Shown piece by piece: positions 1-5,338 of a stretch of 5,397 bases of DNA. The DNA lies in contig JAJAYG010000250.1 in NCBI GenBank assembly GCA_026786335.1, positions 1-5,397 on the forward strand. Direction: 5' to 3'. How positions within the stretch are numbered: the first letter of the stretch is position 1; each line of letters begins with the position of its first letter. The stretch comes from Chitinophagales bacterium (GTDB lineage Bacteria > Bacteroidota > Bacteroidia > Chitinophagales > UBA10324). The notes under the pieces were generated by a model. It did not search any database. It was not told the DNA's origin and saw only the letters and a list, made by a program, of their open reading frames with translations. The position numbers and the translations under genes are program-made.

Positions 1-685
1 CCGCAGTGCCTTCCACATCGGTATGATGAATGCGCGATTCAGTTTTTACAATGGAGCCATTTTGCGCATCTACATAAATCCATTGGCGATCACGCGGAAC
101 TAAAGAAGAAACATCACATTTATAAATGAGTTTATATTCATCATCAACCGGAAGAATCATCAACTTGTTATTATCAACTTCTTCTTCTGCATGCCACCAT
201 GTTTTCGCATTCATGTATTTACAAGCATTGTCATACGCTTGCTTTGCATTCAATGATGGCGTTACAGAAATATTAATTCCTTCATACCATTCTCCATTGG
301 CAGATTGAACTTTGCCAGCCATTGAGTGAACGTAATAAACTCCGTATTCAACCGGCACTCCTTTGTAATGCTGCCTGTTTCGAATGTGACTCATTCCAAT
401 CTTATCATTGAATTGTTTATATTGAATTAAGTTATCATCAGCCCTTGCTTTCAACACATCCTTCTTCAGCCAATCTTTTGAATTCGTTTCTGAAATATTT
501 TGTGTTTCCTGCAAGCGAATAAATGAAATGGTGTTTCGTTTTTCATTTATTGTAAGTTGCTTTGCTCCTTTGCAAACATTGGCTGCCTGCGATCCTGTGA
601 AATGTTGATTATTTTTTTGAGCTTGGATTGAAGCACAAAAGCTCAAAGCAACAAGAGTTAAAATAAGCGTACGTGAATTTTTCAT
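1..685 (-). CDS. M4 (thermolysin-type) metallopeptidase precursor, N-terminal part only
   Basis: The reading frame is open from an ATG at 685 down to the left edge and gives 228 residues plus one base, so the gene is cut by the window. Residues 1-22 form a signal peptide (MKNS, a hydrophobic core, then a SIQA/Q cleavage site), so the product is exported. Residues about 97-133 match the fungalysin/thermolysin propeptide (FTP) pattern: HYKGVPVEYGVYYVHSMAGK followed by VQSANGEW. Residues about 182-213 match a PepSY-type segment: DDEYKLIYKCDV, then WIYVDAQNGSIVKTES. In M4 precursors these domains act as an intramolecular chaperone and inhibitor that is cleaved off before the zinc-dependent endopeptidase becomes active. 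The HExxH zinc site would lie off the window and is not seen. There is no Shine-Dalgarno sequence before the ATG, which is normal in Bacteroidota. The family call rests only on the prodomain; another peptidase with an FTP/PepSY prodomain is the main alternative. Confidence 0.85.
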   Translation of the reverse strand, partial: MKNSRTLILTLVALSFCASIQAQKNNQHFTGSQAANVCKGAKQLTINEKRNTISFIRLQETQNISETNSKDWLKKDVLKARADDNLIQYKQFNDKIGMSHIRNRQHYKGVPVEYGVYYVHSMAGKVQSANGEWYEGINISVTPSLNAKQAYDNACKYMNAKTWWHAEEEVDNNKLMILPVDDEYKLIYKCDVSSLVPRDRQWIYVDAQNGSIVKTESRIHHTDVEGTA

Positions 686-712
686 GAGGTTTTGTTTTTA
701 GTTTTAGAAGTT

Positions 713-720
713 TAAATGTA
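713..720 (-). promoter_or_regulatory. possible -7 box for the M4 peptidase gene
   Basis: On the minus strand this reads TACATTTA, one base off the Bacteroidota -7 consensus TAnnTTTG, and lies 27 bases before the ATG at 685. No TTTG-like -33 box is seen 19-21 bases upstream, so support is weak. The rest of the divergent spacer (686-919) shows no clear promoter for the plus-strand gene, no RNA gene and no repeat. Confidence 0.25.
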
Positions 721-919
721 GCAGTAAAATTTTCATTTTCGTATTATTCTTTTGTGAACATTGATTTGCAAAACAAACAACAGCTATCAACTGCTGCAAT
801 GACTTTTATCACTTTGAAACATAAGAGCACAAAATCTTTTATAACCGTTTAATGATTGCTAAACTTTAAGGCAAAAAAGAAATATCATTCCTATCTTCTT
901 AATTAGTTTTACTGTGGAA

Positions 920-2506
920 ATGAACGAAGAAAAACCTTATGGTGGAAAATACTACTTCCTGCTGCTGATTATCATTTTTGCCGTAGCATCTTTCCTGCGC
1001 CTCTTTCAATTAGATCATTACCCGCTACTCATTAACCTCGATGAACTTTCAAATATTTATGACGGCTACTCTATTTCCGAAACAGGGAAAGACCGATCGG
1101 GTGATGCTGACATTGCAACAGTAAGAGGATTTGGCAGAGGTGATTATCGTCCTTCGCTTATGCCTTTTCTGCTTGCTGCAGGGTTCAAATTTTTTGGTTA
1201 TTCAATTTTGAATGGAAGGATTATTGCCGCCATTCTTGGAATTCTTTCCCTTATTCTATTGTACTTTTTTGCAAAAGATTTTGGGGGTAAAAACTTTGCC
1301 CTTGCAGCATTGGTACTCGCAACTTTTTCGCCGTGGCATTTAATTTTTTCCCGAATGGCGCATGAGGGAACCATGCTGCCTTCAATTTTCTTATTGCTGA
1401 TAATGTTGCTTTGGAATAGAAGCAGAGGTAAAATTTTTGAATGGAAGAGCTTACTTCTTCTTGGATTTGTTACCGGCTTTTCTGTAAATGCCTATCAGGC
1501 AACAAAACTTACCGGTTTATTGATTGCAATGTTTATTGCAGTTGATATTTTATTTTCTACAAGAATAAAAAAATCATTTCAAAAAATTCCACTGCTGATT
1601 TTAGGTGTTACAATTGGTGCGCTGCCGCAAATTCTATTTCTTTTCAATCACCACGATTTGTTTTTTGCAAGAAGTGAGAATGCTTTAATTCCTCACCACT
1701 CTGTCATTCTTTTTACTGAAAAAGTTTTTGAAAACATTTTCGCAAACCTTAATCCTGTTTATTTATTTTTCTCTTCGGGCAATGCGAACATCTTTACTGT
1801 TGCACGACTGCTTCCTGTAGAAATCATATTTTTTATCTGCGGCATTCTTTTTCTCAAACGTGTTGTTACAACAAAACTTTTTCCTTTCTATTACATTTAT
1901 ATTCTCATCATCATTGTAATTCTCCCTGCTGCAATCACATTAACAAATCCTCACTCATTGCGTGCTTCAGGTTTTTTAATGCTGGCTCCGTTGATTTCGG
2001 CAGCGGGCATAATTTTTCTTGTAAGATTTTTCAAGAAAGAAAAAATCAGGCAGAGCATTTTCTTTTTCTTCCTTTCAATAATAATTATTAACGCAAGCAT
2101 TTTTATTTACAGCTACGCAAATTCTTATTCACTGGGCAACACTTTGCAACAACATGGTTTGGTACTGCTCGCTGAGAAAATAAATGTTGAAGCAAAAGAT
2201 TGTGAGCAGATTTATATCGAGAACATTGAGAACCAACCTTATATCTATATCACTGCCTTCACCGGAATTACTCCGCAGCAATTTCAGGCAGCAGAAAAAA
2301 AAGTAAACACGAATTGGATTTGGGATTACTATTTACAACTTGGCAAATATTATTTTAGAACCAAGGAAGAAATTAATTTAGAAATGAATCAACCCTCCAA
2401 TCAAAAAAGGTTATTTATTTATTCTAAAAAAAGAAATGATGTGGTTGCGATTGACAGTGTATTGACTGATGAAGTGGGCTGGGTATATTTTTATAAAAAA
2501 TTGTAA
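920..2506 (+). CDS. GT-C family membrane glycosyltransferase (PMT/ArnT-like)
   Basis: A 528-residue integral membrane protein with about ten to twelve hydrophobic segments (for example residues 11-29, 100-118, 125-143, 150-166, 224-244, 297-313, 322-342, 350-369 and 378-398) and a soluble C-terminal part of about 130 residues. The first external loop carries an Asp-Glu pair (NLDELSNIYDG; D41, E42), then a GKDRSG stretch and DYRPSLMPFL. This order is typical of GT39/GT83-type enzymes, where the acidic pair after the first helix is catalytic and the sugar donor is a polyprenyl-phosphate sugar. SPWHLIFSRMAHEG (residues 137-150) is another common family pattern. By inference it adds a sugar to a lipid, glycan or protein on the periplasmic face of the inner membrane; the substrate cannot be read. 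I prefer the ATG at 920 to the GTG two codons upstream (914) because the ATG is the usual start codon, though neither has a ribosome binding site. The gene stands alone, and an IS110 element begins within a few tens of bases after its stop. Confidence 0.82.
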   Translation: MNEEKPYGGKYYFLLLIIIFAVASFLRLFQLDHYPLLINLDELSNIYDGYSISETGKDRSGDADIATVRGFGRGDYRPSLMPFLLAAGFKFFGYSILNGRIIAAILGILSLILLYFFAKDFGGKNFALAALVLATFSPWHLIFSRMAHEGTMLPSIFLLLIMLLWNRSRGKIFEWKSLLLLGFVTGFSVNAYQATKLTGLLIAMFIAVDILFSTRIKKSFQKIPLLILGVTIGALPQILFLFNHHDLFFARSENALIPHHSVILFTEKVFENIFANLNPVYLFFSSGNANIFTVARLLPVEIIFFICGILFLKRVVTTKLFPFYYIYILIIIVILPAAITLTNPHSLRASGFLMLAPLISAAGIIFLVRFFKKEKIRQSIFFFFLSIIIINASIFIYSYANSYSLGNTLQQHGLVLLAEKINVEAKDCEQIYIENIENQPYIYITAFTGITPQQFQAAEKKVNTNWIWDYYLQLGKYYFRTKEEINLEMNQPSNQKRLFIYSKKRNDVVAIDSVLTDEVGWVYFYKKL

Positions 2507-2537
2507 AGGGATGAATAAAAAATTGTGTCCAAGTAAT

Positions 2538-2550
2538 TACGCCGTGTATT
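2538..2550 (+). repeat. 13-bp inverted box, copy near the transposase 3' end
   Basis: TACGCCGTGTATT on the plus strand, 37 bases beyond the transposase stop codon. It is an exact reverse-complement match to 3700-3712; the match does not extend into the flanks. An exact 13-base match placed on both sides of the transposase is unlikely by chance and probably marks sequence used in end recognition. Confidence 0.8.
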
Positions 2551-2586
2551 CTAAGGCCAAACCAAATTTTTTTCATACTATTTTTT

Positions 2587-3582
2587 TCAAGCTGCATGAA
2601 GATGGATTTGAACATACGGTGATTCTCGTTTTACTACAGCAAATATTCGTGCAACCAATTTATTCTTGACTGCATTCAATGTATACATCCTGTTCTTCCC
2701 CTCACTTATTCTTCGATCGTAGTATGCCTTCAATTCTGCATCAAACTGAATGGCAGTTGCAGCAGCCAGAAACAATAAGCTTTTAATTTTTCGATTTGAT
2801 ACCTGATGTACTTGCTTTCCGCTTTTGATACTAGTGCCTGATTGGTGATCGAACGGTGCAATGCCGCAGTAGCAGGCAAATTGCCGCCAAGTTTCAAATT
2901 GCGTAAAGCCATCGGTGTATACCAGCATGTAATAGGCAATGATGTCGCCAATGCCTTTGATCGAAGTGATTAAGCGAAACAGTTTGCGCAATTGCGGATC
3001 GCTTGTAATGATTGCCTTCAGTGCCGCTTCTATCTTTTCAATTTGCTTGGTTAAGTGAGCAATGGTTTGCTCATAGACGTTGAAGAGCACTTTGTTTTCT
3101 CCTACTGTCAACACCCGGTGTTGTTCGCCCTGCGCACTTTTGAGAGCTGCACGGTGAGTTACCAACAAATCACGCTGTGTGAGTAATACATGCATCTTGC
3201 GAATTTGCTCTGATGGCATTTTGAATTGTTGTAGTTCTTCACGGCGCAGGTAAGCATAATGTGCAATTTCACGCGCATCTACTTTGTCGGTCTTCCCGCG
3301 CTTCAAACCCATCGAACGTTTGATAGCTAAGGGAGATTCTACTGCAAAAAATAGTTTCTGTTCATCAAGAAACAGTATGAGCTGCAGCGAATAAAGACCG
3401 GTGTGTTCAAAGCAAAATAAAGTTAGCGAAAGTTCTTTGCCTACTTGCTTTTTTACCCAGGATAATAGTTGCTTAAATCCTGTTCGGTTGTTTTGAACTT
3501 TGATGTATGCTCCATTCACATGGCAGATTACATCAAGAGTGTCTTTGGAAACATCGATTCCAATTGCATGTTTGAGTTTCAT
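2587..3582 (-). CDS. IS110-family transposase (DEDD/serine recombinase)
   Basis: A 331-residue protein of normal IS110 length (about 300-400). The N-terminal RuvC-like DEDD domain (DEDD_Tnp_IS110) shows GIDVSKDTLD with D10, CFEHTG with E59, and KTDKVDAREIA with D99 and D102, so all four metal-binding acidic residues are present. A helical linker spans about residues 120-200. The C-terminal Transposase_20 domain starts at ITSIKGIG (about 206) and contains FACYCGIAPFDHQSGTSIKSG; S248 is the expected nucleophilic serine. The ending (KNKLVARIFAVVKRESPY) is also typical. In this family the enzyme excises and inserts the element through a circular intermediate, and in studied members a bridge RNA from the element's own non-coding end guides both target and donor recognition. 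The ATG at 3582 gives the family's usual N-terminus. The gene converges on the glycosyltransferase gene, with stop codons about 80 bases apart. No truncation or frameshift is seen. Confidence 0.96.
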   Translation of the reverse strand: MKLKHAIGIDVSKDTLDVICHVNGAYIKVQNNRTGFKQLLSWVKKQVGKELSLTLFCFEHTGLYSLQLILFLDEQKLFFAVESPLAIKRSMGLKRGKTDKVDAREIAHYAYLRREELQQFKMPSEQIRKMHVLLTQRDLLVTHRAALKSAQGEQHRVLTVGENKVLFNVYEQTIAHLTKQIEKIEAALKAIITSDPQLRKLFRLITSIKGIGDIIAYYMLVYTDGFTQFETWRQFACYCGIAPFDHQSGTSIKSGKQVHQVSNRKIKSLLFLAAATAIQFDAELKAYYDRRISEGKNRMYTLNAVKNKLVARIFAVVKRESPYVQIHLHAA

Positions 3583-3612
3583 TAGTTTTGTAGTTTACTG
3601 GTTAATTAAAAA

Positions 3613-3676
3613 GTTGCATTGAACTAAGACCATTAATGGACCTGGAAGTCTATGATTCTAACTGGTTCTTTGCAAC
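3613..3676 (-). repeat. hairpin 2 of the IS leader, before a T5 run
   Basis: On the plus strand GTTGCA-tt-GAAC (3613-3624) pairs with GTTC-tt-TGCAAC (3665-3676): two helices of 6 and 4 base pairs separated by a symmetric 2x2 internal loop, closing a 40-base loop (3625-3664). The loop contains the 10-base palindrome CCATTAATGG at 3630-3639. Read on the minus strand the stem is followed at once by TTTTT (3612-3608), as in an intrinsic terminator or RNA 3' end. Confidence 0.6.
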
Positions 3677-3771
3677 GTGTTGTGGAGGGAATGGGGACTA
3701 ATACACGGCGTAGTTCTCACAAACTATGTCCCACGAAAGTTCACCCCATTCTCTTTCCACAAGTTTGCAAA
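3669..3771 (-). repeat. hairpin 1 of the IS leader, 103 bases
   Basis: Plus-strand arms TTTGCAA (3669-3675), TTGTGG (3680-3685) and AGGGAATGGGG (3686-3696) pair in order with TTGCAAA (3765-3771), CCACAA (3757-3762) and CCCCATTCTCT (3744-3754). That gives 24 pairs counting one G-T pair at 3688/3752, with a 4x2 internal loop and a 2-base bulge. The 47-base apical loop (3697-3743) contains the 13-bp box at 3700-3712. The outer arm also includes the perfect 14-base palindrome AAGTTTGCAAACTT (3761-3774). Bases 3669-3676 are shared with hairpin 2, so the outermost helix of one excludes that of the other. Confidence 0.65.
3700..3712 (-). repeat. 13-bp inverted box, copy in the leader hairpin loop
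   Basis: On the minus strand this reads TACGCCGTGTATT, the exact inverted partner of 2538-2550. It lies in the apical loop of hairpin 1, on the 5' side of the transposase and 117 bases before its start codon. Confidence 0.8.
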
Positions 3772-3954
3772 CTTATCAACTCCCCCTGCACCCCCTGGGT
3801 AATAATGATAATAATTGAAGTAATTAATTTAGAAGGCAAACCTAATGGTTCCGCGCTCACGCTCAAAAGCTTTGGGCGGAGACACGGCTTTGGGAGAAAC
3901 AGAATAAAGTTACTGTGAAATTGAAACGGTTGGGTTATGCGCGCAAGGGATAGT

Positions 3955-3966
3955 AGCGGAAAGCCC
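3955..3966 (+). repeat. AGYGGAWAGCCC motif, copy 1
   Basis: AGCGGAAAGCCC matches AGTGGATAGCCC at 4075-4086 in 10 of 12 positions and in the same orientation, 120 bases apart. Each copy is followed by a hairpin, which suggests a duplicated module within the intergenic repeat. Confidence 0.5.
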
Positions 3967-3989
3967 ACAGCGAAGGGTGAGCACCCCTC

Positions 3990-4021
3990 CAACTCCCCCT
4001 TAAAAAAAAGGGGGAGAGTTG
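3990..4021. repeat. GC-rich hairpin with A6 loop
   Basis: CAACT plus CCCCCTT (3990-4001) pairs with AAGGGGG plus AGTTG (4008-4014, 4017-4021): 12 base pairs with a 2-base bulge (4015-4016) and a loop of six A. No T run follows on either strand, so it is not a canonical intrinsic terminator. It looks like a palindromic intergenic repeat. Confidence 0.7.
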
Positions 4022-4074
4022 CTGACGCATGAATTCAAATTCAAATGGTGATGTGCGTGAGGGCGAGGACTTGG

Positions 4075-4086
4075 AGTGGATAGCCC
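4075..4086 (+). repeat. AGYGGAWAGCCC motif, copy 2
   Basis: AGTGGATAGCCC, the partner of 3955-3966. It ends two bases before the large hairpin at 4089-4189. Confidence 0.5.
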
Positions 4087-4088
4087 GA

Positions 4089-4189
4089 CCCCTTTGCTGC
4101 TTGCCGATAGTAATTTGGAAAATGTTGTGATGCTGAATTAAGCACGGTATTACTGAAATGAACGTGACTGATTGCAAGCAGCATTGGGG
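4089..4189. repeat. 101-base imperfect hairpin upstream of fabI
   Basis: CCCC (4089-4092) pairs with GGGG (4186-4189) and TGCTGCTTGC (4095-4104) pairs exactly with GCAAGCAGCA (4174-4183), with a TT/TT mismatch between the two helices. Inside it AGTAAT (4109-4114) pairs with ATTACT (4149-4154), and at the tip TGCT (4131-4134) pairs with AGCA (4141-4144) around a six-base loop. Four co-linear nested helices make a rod-like fold possible in DNA or RNA. A T-rich run starts about 12 bases after the stem on the plus strand, too far for a textbook terminator. Confidence 0.65.
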
Positions 4190-4228
4190 ATGCGCCCTGA
4201 TATTTTATTTTTTTTGAGCCCTCCCCCA

Positions 4229-4260
4229 TTTCCAATTTCAACTCCCGCAATCTACATTTG
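4229..4260 (+). promoter_or_regulatory. Bacteroidota-type promoter of fabI
   Basis: TACATTTG at 4253-4260 matches the Bacteroidota -7 consensus TAnnTTTG exactly. TTTC at 4229-4232, 20 bases upstream, is one base off the -33 consensus TTTG and has the right spacing. Transcription would begin near 4267, leaving a leader of only about 12 bases before the ATG at 4279. Confidence 0.7.
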
Positions 4261-4278
4261 TCGAAAACGAAAACTGTT

Positions 4279-5109
4279 ATGGGAAATAATTTGCTGAAAG
4301 GAAAAAAGGGAATCATTAGCGGTGCATTGGATGAAAGTTCGATTGCGTGGAAAGTTGCCTTGCGCTGCCACGAAGAAGGCGCTGCCATCACACTCACCAA
4401 CGCTCCTATTGCCATGCGCATGGGGAAAATAAATGAACTGGCAACAGCGATTAATGCAGAGATTGTTCCGGCAGATGCAACAAGCACCGATGACATTAAA
4501 AAACTTTTTGAGCGCGCTAAAGAAATACATGGCGGCGGCGTTGATTTTGTTTTGCACTCGATTGGCATGAGCCCCAATGTGCGCAAGAATAAACCGTACA
4601 CCGATTTGAATTACGATTTTTATTTGAAGACGTTAGATATTTCTGCGGCTTCGTTTCACAAGATGATACAGACCGCTTATCAGTTAGATGCTATGAATGA
4701 ATGGGGAAGCATTGCCGCACTCACTTACATGGCGGCGCAGCGTGTGTTTCCTAATTACAATGACATGGCCGATGCAAAAGCATTGTTGGAATCGGTAGCG
4801 CGCAGTTGGGGTTATCATTATGGATTGAAGAAAAAAGTGAGAGTGAATACGATTTCGCAATCACCAACTTATACTACTGCAGGCAGTGGTGTTTCGGGGT
4901 TTGATGTGTTTTATAACTACGCCGAGTCGATGTCGCCGCTGGGAAATGCAACGGCTGAAGAGTGCGCAAACTATTGCGTGATGATGTTTAGCGATCTTAC
5001 AAGAAAAGTTACGATGCAAAATCTTTTTCACGATGGCGGTTACTCCAATATGGGCGTGAGCGGGAAGGTGATGGAGGCGTTTAAGGGGGAAGGAAAAAAA
5101 GTTGAATAA
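4279..5109 (+). CDS. fabI: enoyl-[acyl-carrier-protein] reductase (NADH), FabI
   Basis: A 276-residue short-chain dehydrogenase/reductase of the FabI class, slightly longer than E. coli FabI (262). It reduces the trans-2 double bond of enoyl-ACP in the last step of each fatty-acid elongation cycle, in the cytoplasm, usually as a homotetramer. Visible signatures are the nucleotide-binding segment GIISGALDESSIAW (11-24), LTNAPIAMRMG (39-49), the ADAT segment (65-68), HSIGM (93-97) and the catalytic region ALTYMAAQRVFPNYNDMADAK with Y150, Y160 and K167 in the FabI spacing. ISQSPTYTTAGSG (192-204) and MQNLFHDGGYSN (246-257) follow. G96, the position matching the E. coli G93 site of triclosan/diazaborine resistance, is the normal glycine. 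I chose the ATG at 4279 because the in-frame TTG at 4258 overlaps the predicted -7 promoter box and would add residues not needed by the fold. The gene appears monocistronic. Confidence 0.97.
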   Translation: MGNNLLKGKKGIISGALDESSIAWKVALRCHEEGAAITLTNAPIAMRMGKINELATAINAEIVPADATSTDDIKKLFERAKEIHGGGVDFVLHSIGMSPNVRKNKPYTDLNYDFYLKTLDISAASFHKMIQTAYQLDAMNEWGSIAALTYMAAQRVFPNYNDMADAKALLESVARSWGYHYGLKKKVRVNTISQSPTYTTAGSGVSGFDVFYNYAESMSPLGNATAEECANYCVMMFSDLTRKVTMQNLFHDGGYSNMGVSGKVMEAFKGEGKKVE

Positions 5110-5110
5110 A

Positions 5111-5130
5111 GAATATTGAATATGGAATAT
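5111..5130. repeat. GAATATn heptamer repeat, three units
   Basis: GAATAT occurs at 5111, 5118 and 5125 with an exact 7-base period, starting just after the fabI stop codon. It is AT-rich, short and probably neutral. No terminator hairpin is evident between the fabI stop and 5209. Confidence 0.6.
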
Positions 5131-5209
5131 AGTATGATGAATTAGAATTTATTGGTGTAATACTTTGATTCATTTATTCTAAATGTTTTGGATTCCATCT
5201 CTTACGCTG

Positions 5210-5261
5210 ACTTTGTCACACTGAGTACTTCGATAAACTCAGTACAGGTTTTAACGAAGTG
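5210..5261 (+). repeat. 52-bp direct repeat, copy 1
   Basis: Identical over 52 bases to 5339-5390, 129 bases downstream. It begins ACTTTGTCACACTGAG and ends AACGAAGTG. ACTGAGT (5220-5226) can pair with ACTCAGT (5237-5243); alternatively ACTTCG (5227-5232) can pair with CGAAGT (5255-5260), so two exclusive hairpins are possible. From memory, repeats built on TGTCACACTGAG and CTTCGA are common between genes in Bacteroidota genomes; not checked here. Confidence 0.9.
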
Positions 5262-5284
5262 ACTAAAAAAAATCATCTTAAATG

Positions 5285-5309
5285 TTTCGATAAGCTCAAC
5301 ATGACAAAG
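5285..5309 (-). repeat. degenerate related repeat between the two 52-bp copies
   Basis: TTTCGATAAGCTCA resembles CTTCGATAAACTCA of the 52-bp unit in direct orientation. The adjoining CTCAACATGACAAAG matches the inverse of CTTTGTCACACTGAG at 12 of 15 positions. This segment could therefore fold back on either flanking copy. Confidence 0.6.
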
Positions 5310-5338
5310 GCAGTTTAAGAAATAAAAATCATTCGAAA

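Larger units (their letters stand above)
2538..3771 (-). mobile_element. IS110-family insertion sequence (ends approximate)
   Basis: The element consists of a DEDD transposase on the minus strand, a short 3' flank (about 40-60 bases below 2587) and a long structured 5' leader (3583 to about 3771). A 13-base box, TACGCCGTGTATT, occurs at 2538-2550 and in inverted orientation at 3700-3712, one copy on each side of the transposase. IS110 elements lack conventional terminal inverted repeats and leave little or no target duplication, so the exact ends cannot be read here. The limits given run from the left box to the outer edge of the leader hairpin; the true ends may lie 10-60 bases further out. 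The long leader on the 5' side of the transposase fits the IS110 subgroup, whereas the inverted box near each end recalls the IS1111 subgroup. The element appears complete and the transposase is intact, so it may still be active. Confidence 0.75.
3608..3771 (-). ncRNA. candidate bridge RNA of the IS110 element
   Basis: This is the 5' leader of the transposase, read on the same strand. It holds two consecutive long hairpins (3771 to 3669, then 3676 to 3613) ending in U5 (3612-3608), just before the transposase start at 3582. Known IS110 bridge RNAs are about 150-200 nt, come from the non-coding end upstream of the transposase, and contain stem-loops with large internal or apical loops that pair with target and donor DNA. 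Size (about 164 nt), position and two-loop form agree. The loop of the first hairpin contains UACGCCGUGUAUU, which is complementary to DNA near the opposite element end (2538-2550) and could be the donor guide. RNA limits, promoter and guide assignment are inference; no promoter is obvious, and in the family it can form only at the junction of the circularised ends. A simpler view is that the hairpins are DNA sites for transposase binding. Confidence 0.5.
3772..4228. other. gene-free, hairpin-rich stretch between the IS and fabI
   Basis: I see no convincing coding sequence, tRNA or rRNA in these 457 bases. The stretch does hold several inverted repeats, some nested. CGCGCTCACGCTCA (3852-3865) pairs with TGTGCGTGAGGGCG (4052-4065) at 12 of 14 positions. 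Inside it TTATGCG (3935-3941) pairs with CGCATGA (4026-4032), and inside that lie GGGT-GAGC-ACCC (3976-3987 region) and the hairpin at 3990-4021. A further 101-base hairpin lies at 4089-4189. The octamer GCTTTGGG occurs twice (3869-3876, 3887-3894), and CAACTCCCCCT occurs at 3777-3787 and 3990-4000. A T-rich run (4202-4215) closes the stretch just before the fabI promoter. From memory, and not checked, sequences of this kind are dispersed between genes in some Bacteroidota. A structured RNA read on the plus strand is the alternative. Confidence 0.5.

Noticed and set aside
126..308. Plus-strand open frame of 60 codons
   Set aside because: It is antisense to the M4 peptidase prodomain, which has a clear signal peptide and FTP/PepSY pattern on the other strand.
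2424..2669. Short open frames on both strands across the glycosyltransferase end and IS end
   Set aside because: They straddle the junction between gene and IS, overlap two real coding sequences, and have no recognisable content.
3658..3667. ACTGGTT repeated at 3597-3603 and 3661-3667 as possible target duplication
   Set aside because: Both copies lie inside the IS leader on the same side of the transposase, so they cannot flank the element.
3652..3918. Plus-strand open frame of 88 codons over the IS leader and the following spacer
   Set aside because: It runs through both arms of hairpin 1, has no recognisable domain, no promoter or start context, and its sequence is fully explained by inverted repeats.
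3990..4021. Intrinsic terminator
   Set aside because: The hairpin is good but no T run follows it on either strand; the A/T run is in the loop.
3741..4177. Two overlapping minus-strand open frames (80-83 codons) in the spacer
   Set aside because: They are low-complexity products of the palindromic repeats, mutually overlapping, without start signals.
4258..4278. TTG at 4258 as fabI start
   Set aside because: It overlaps the predicted -7 box, and FabI homologues begin near the NLLKGKKGII segment served by the ATG at 4279.
4041..4601. Minus-strand open frame of 186 codons overlapping the start of fabI
   Set aside because: Its first part is antisense to strongly conserved fabI codons and the rest covers the hairpin-rich spacer; there is no family signature.
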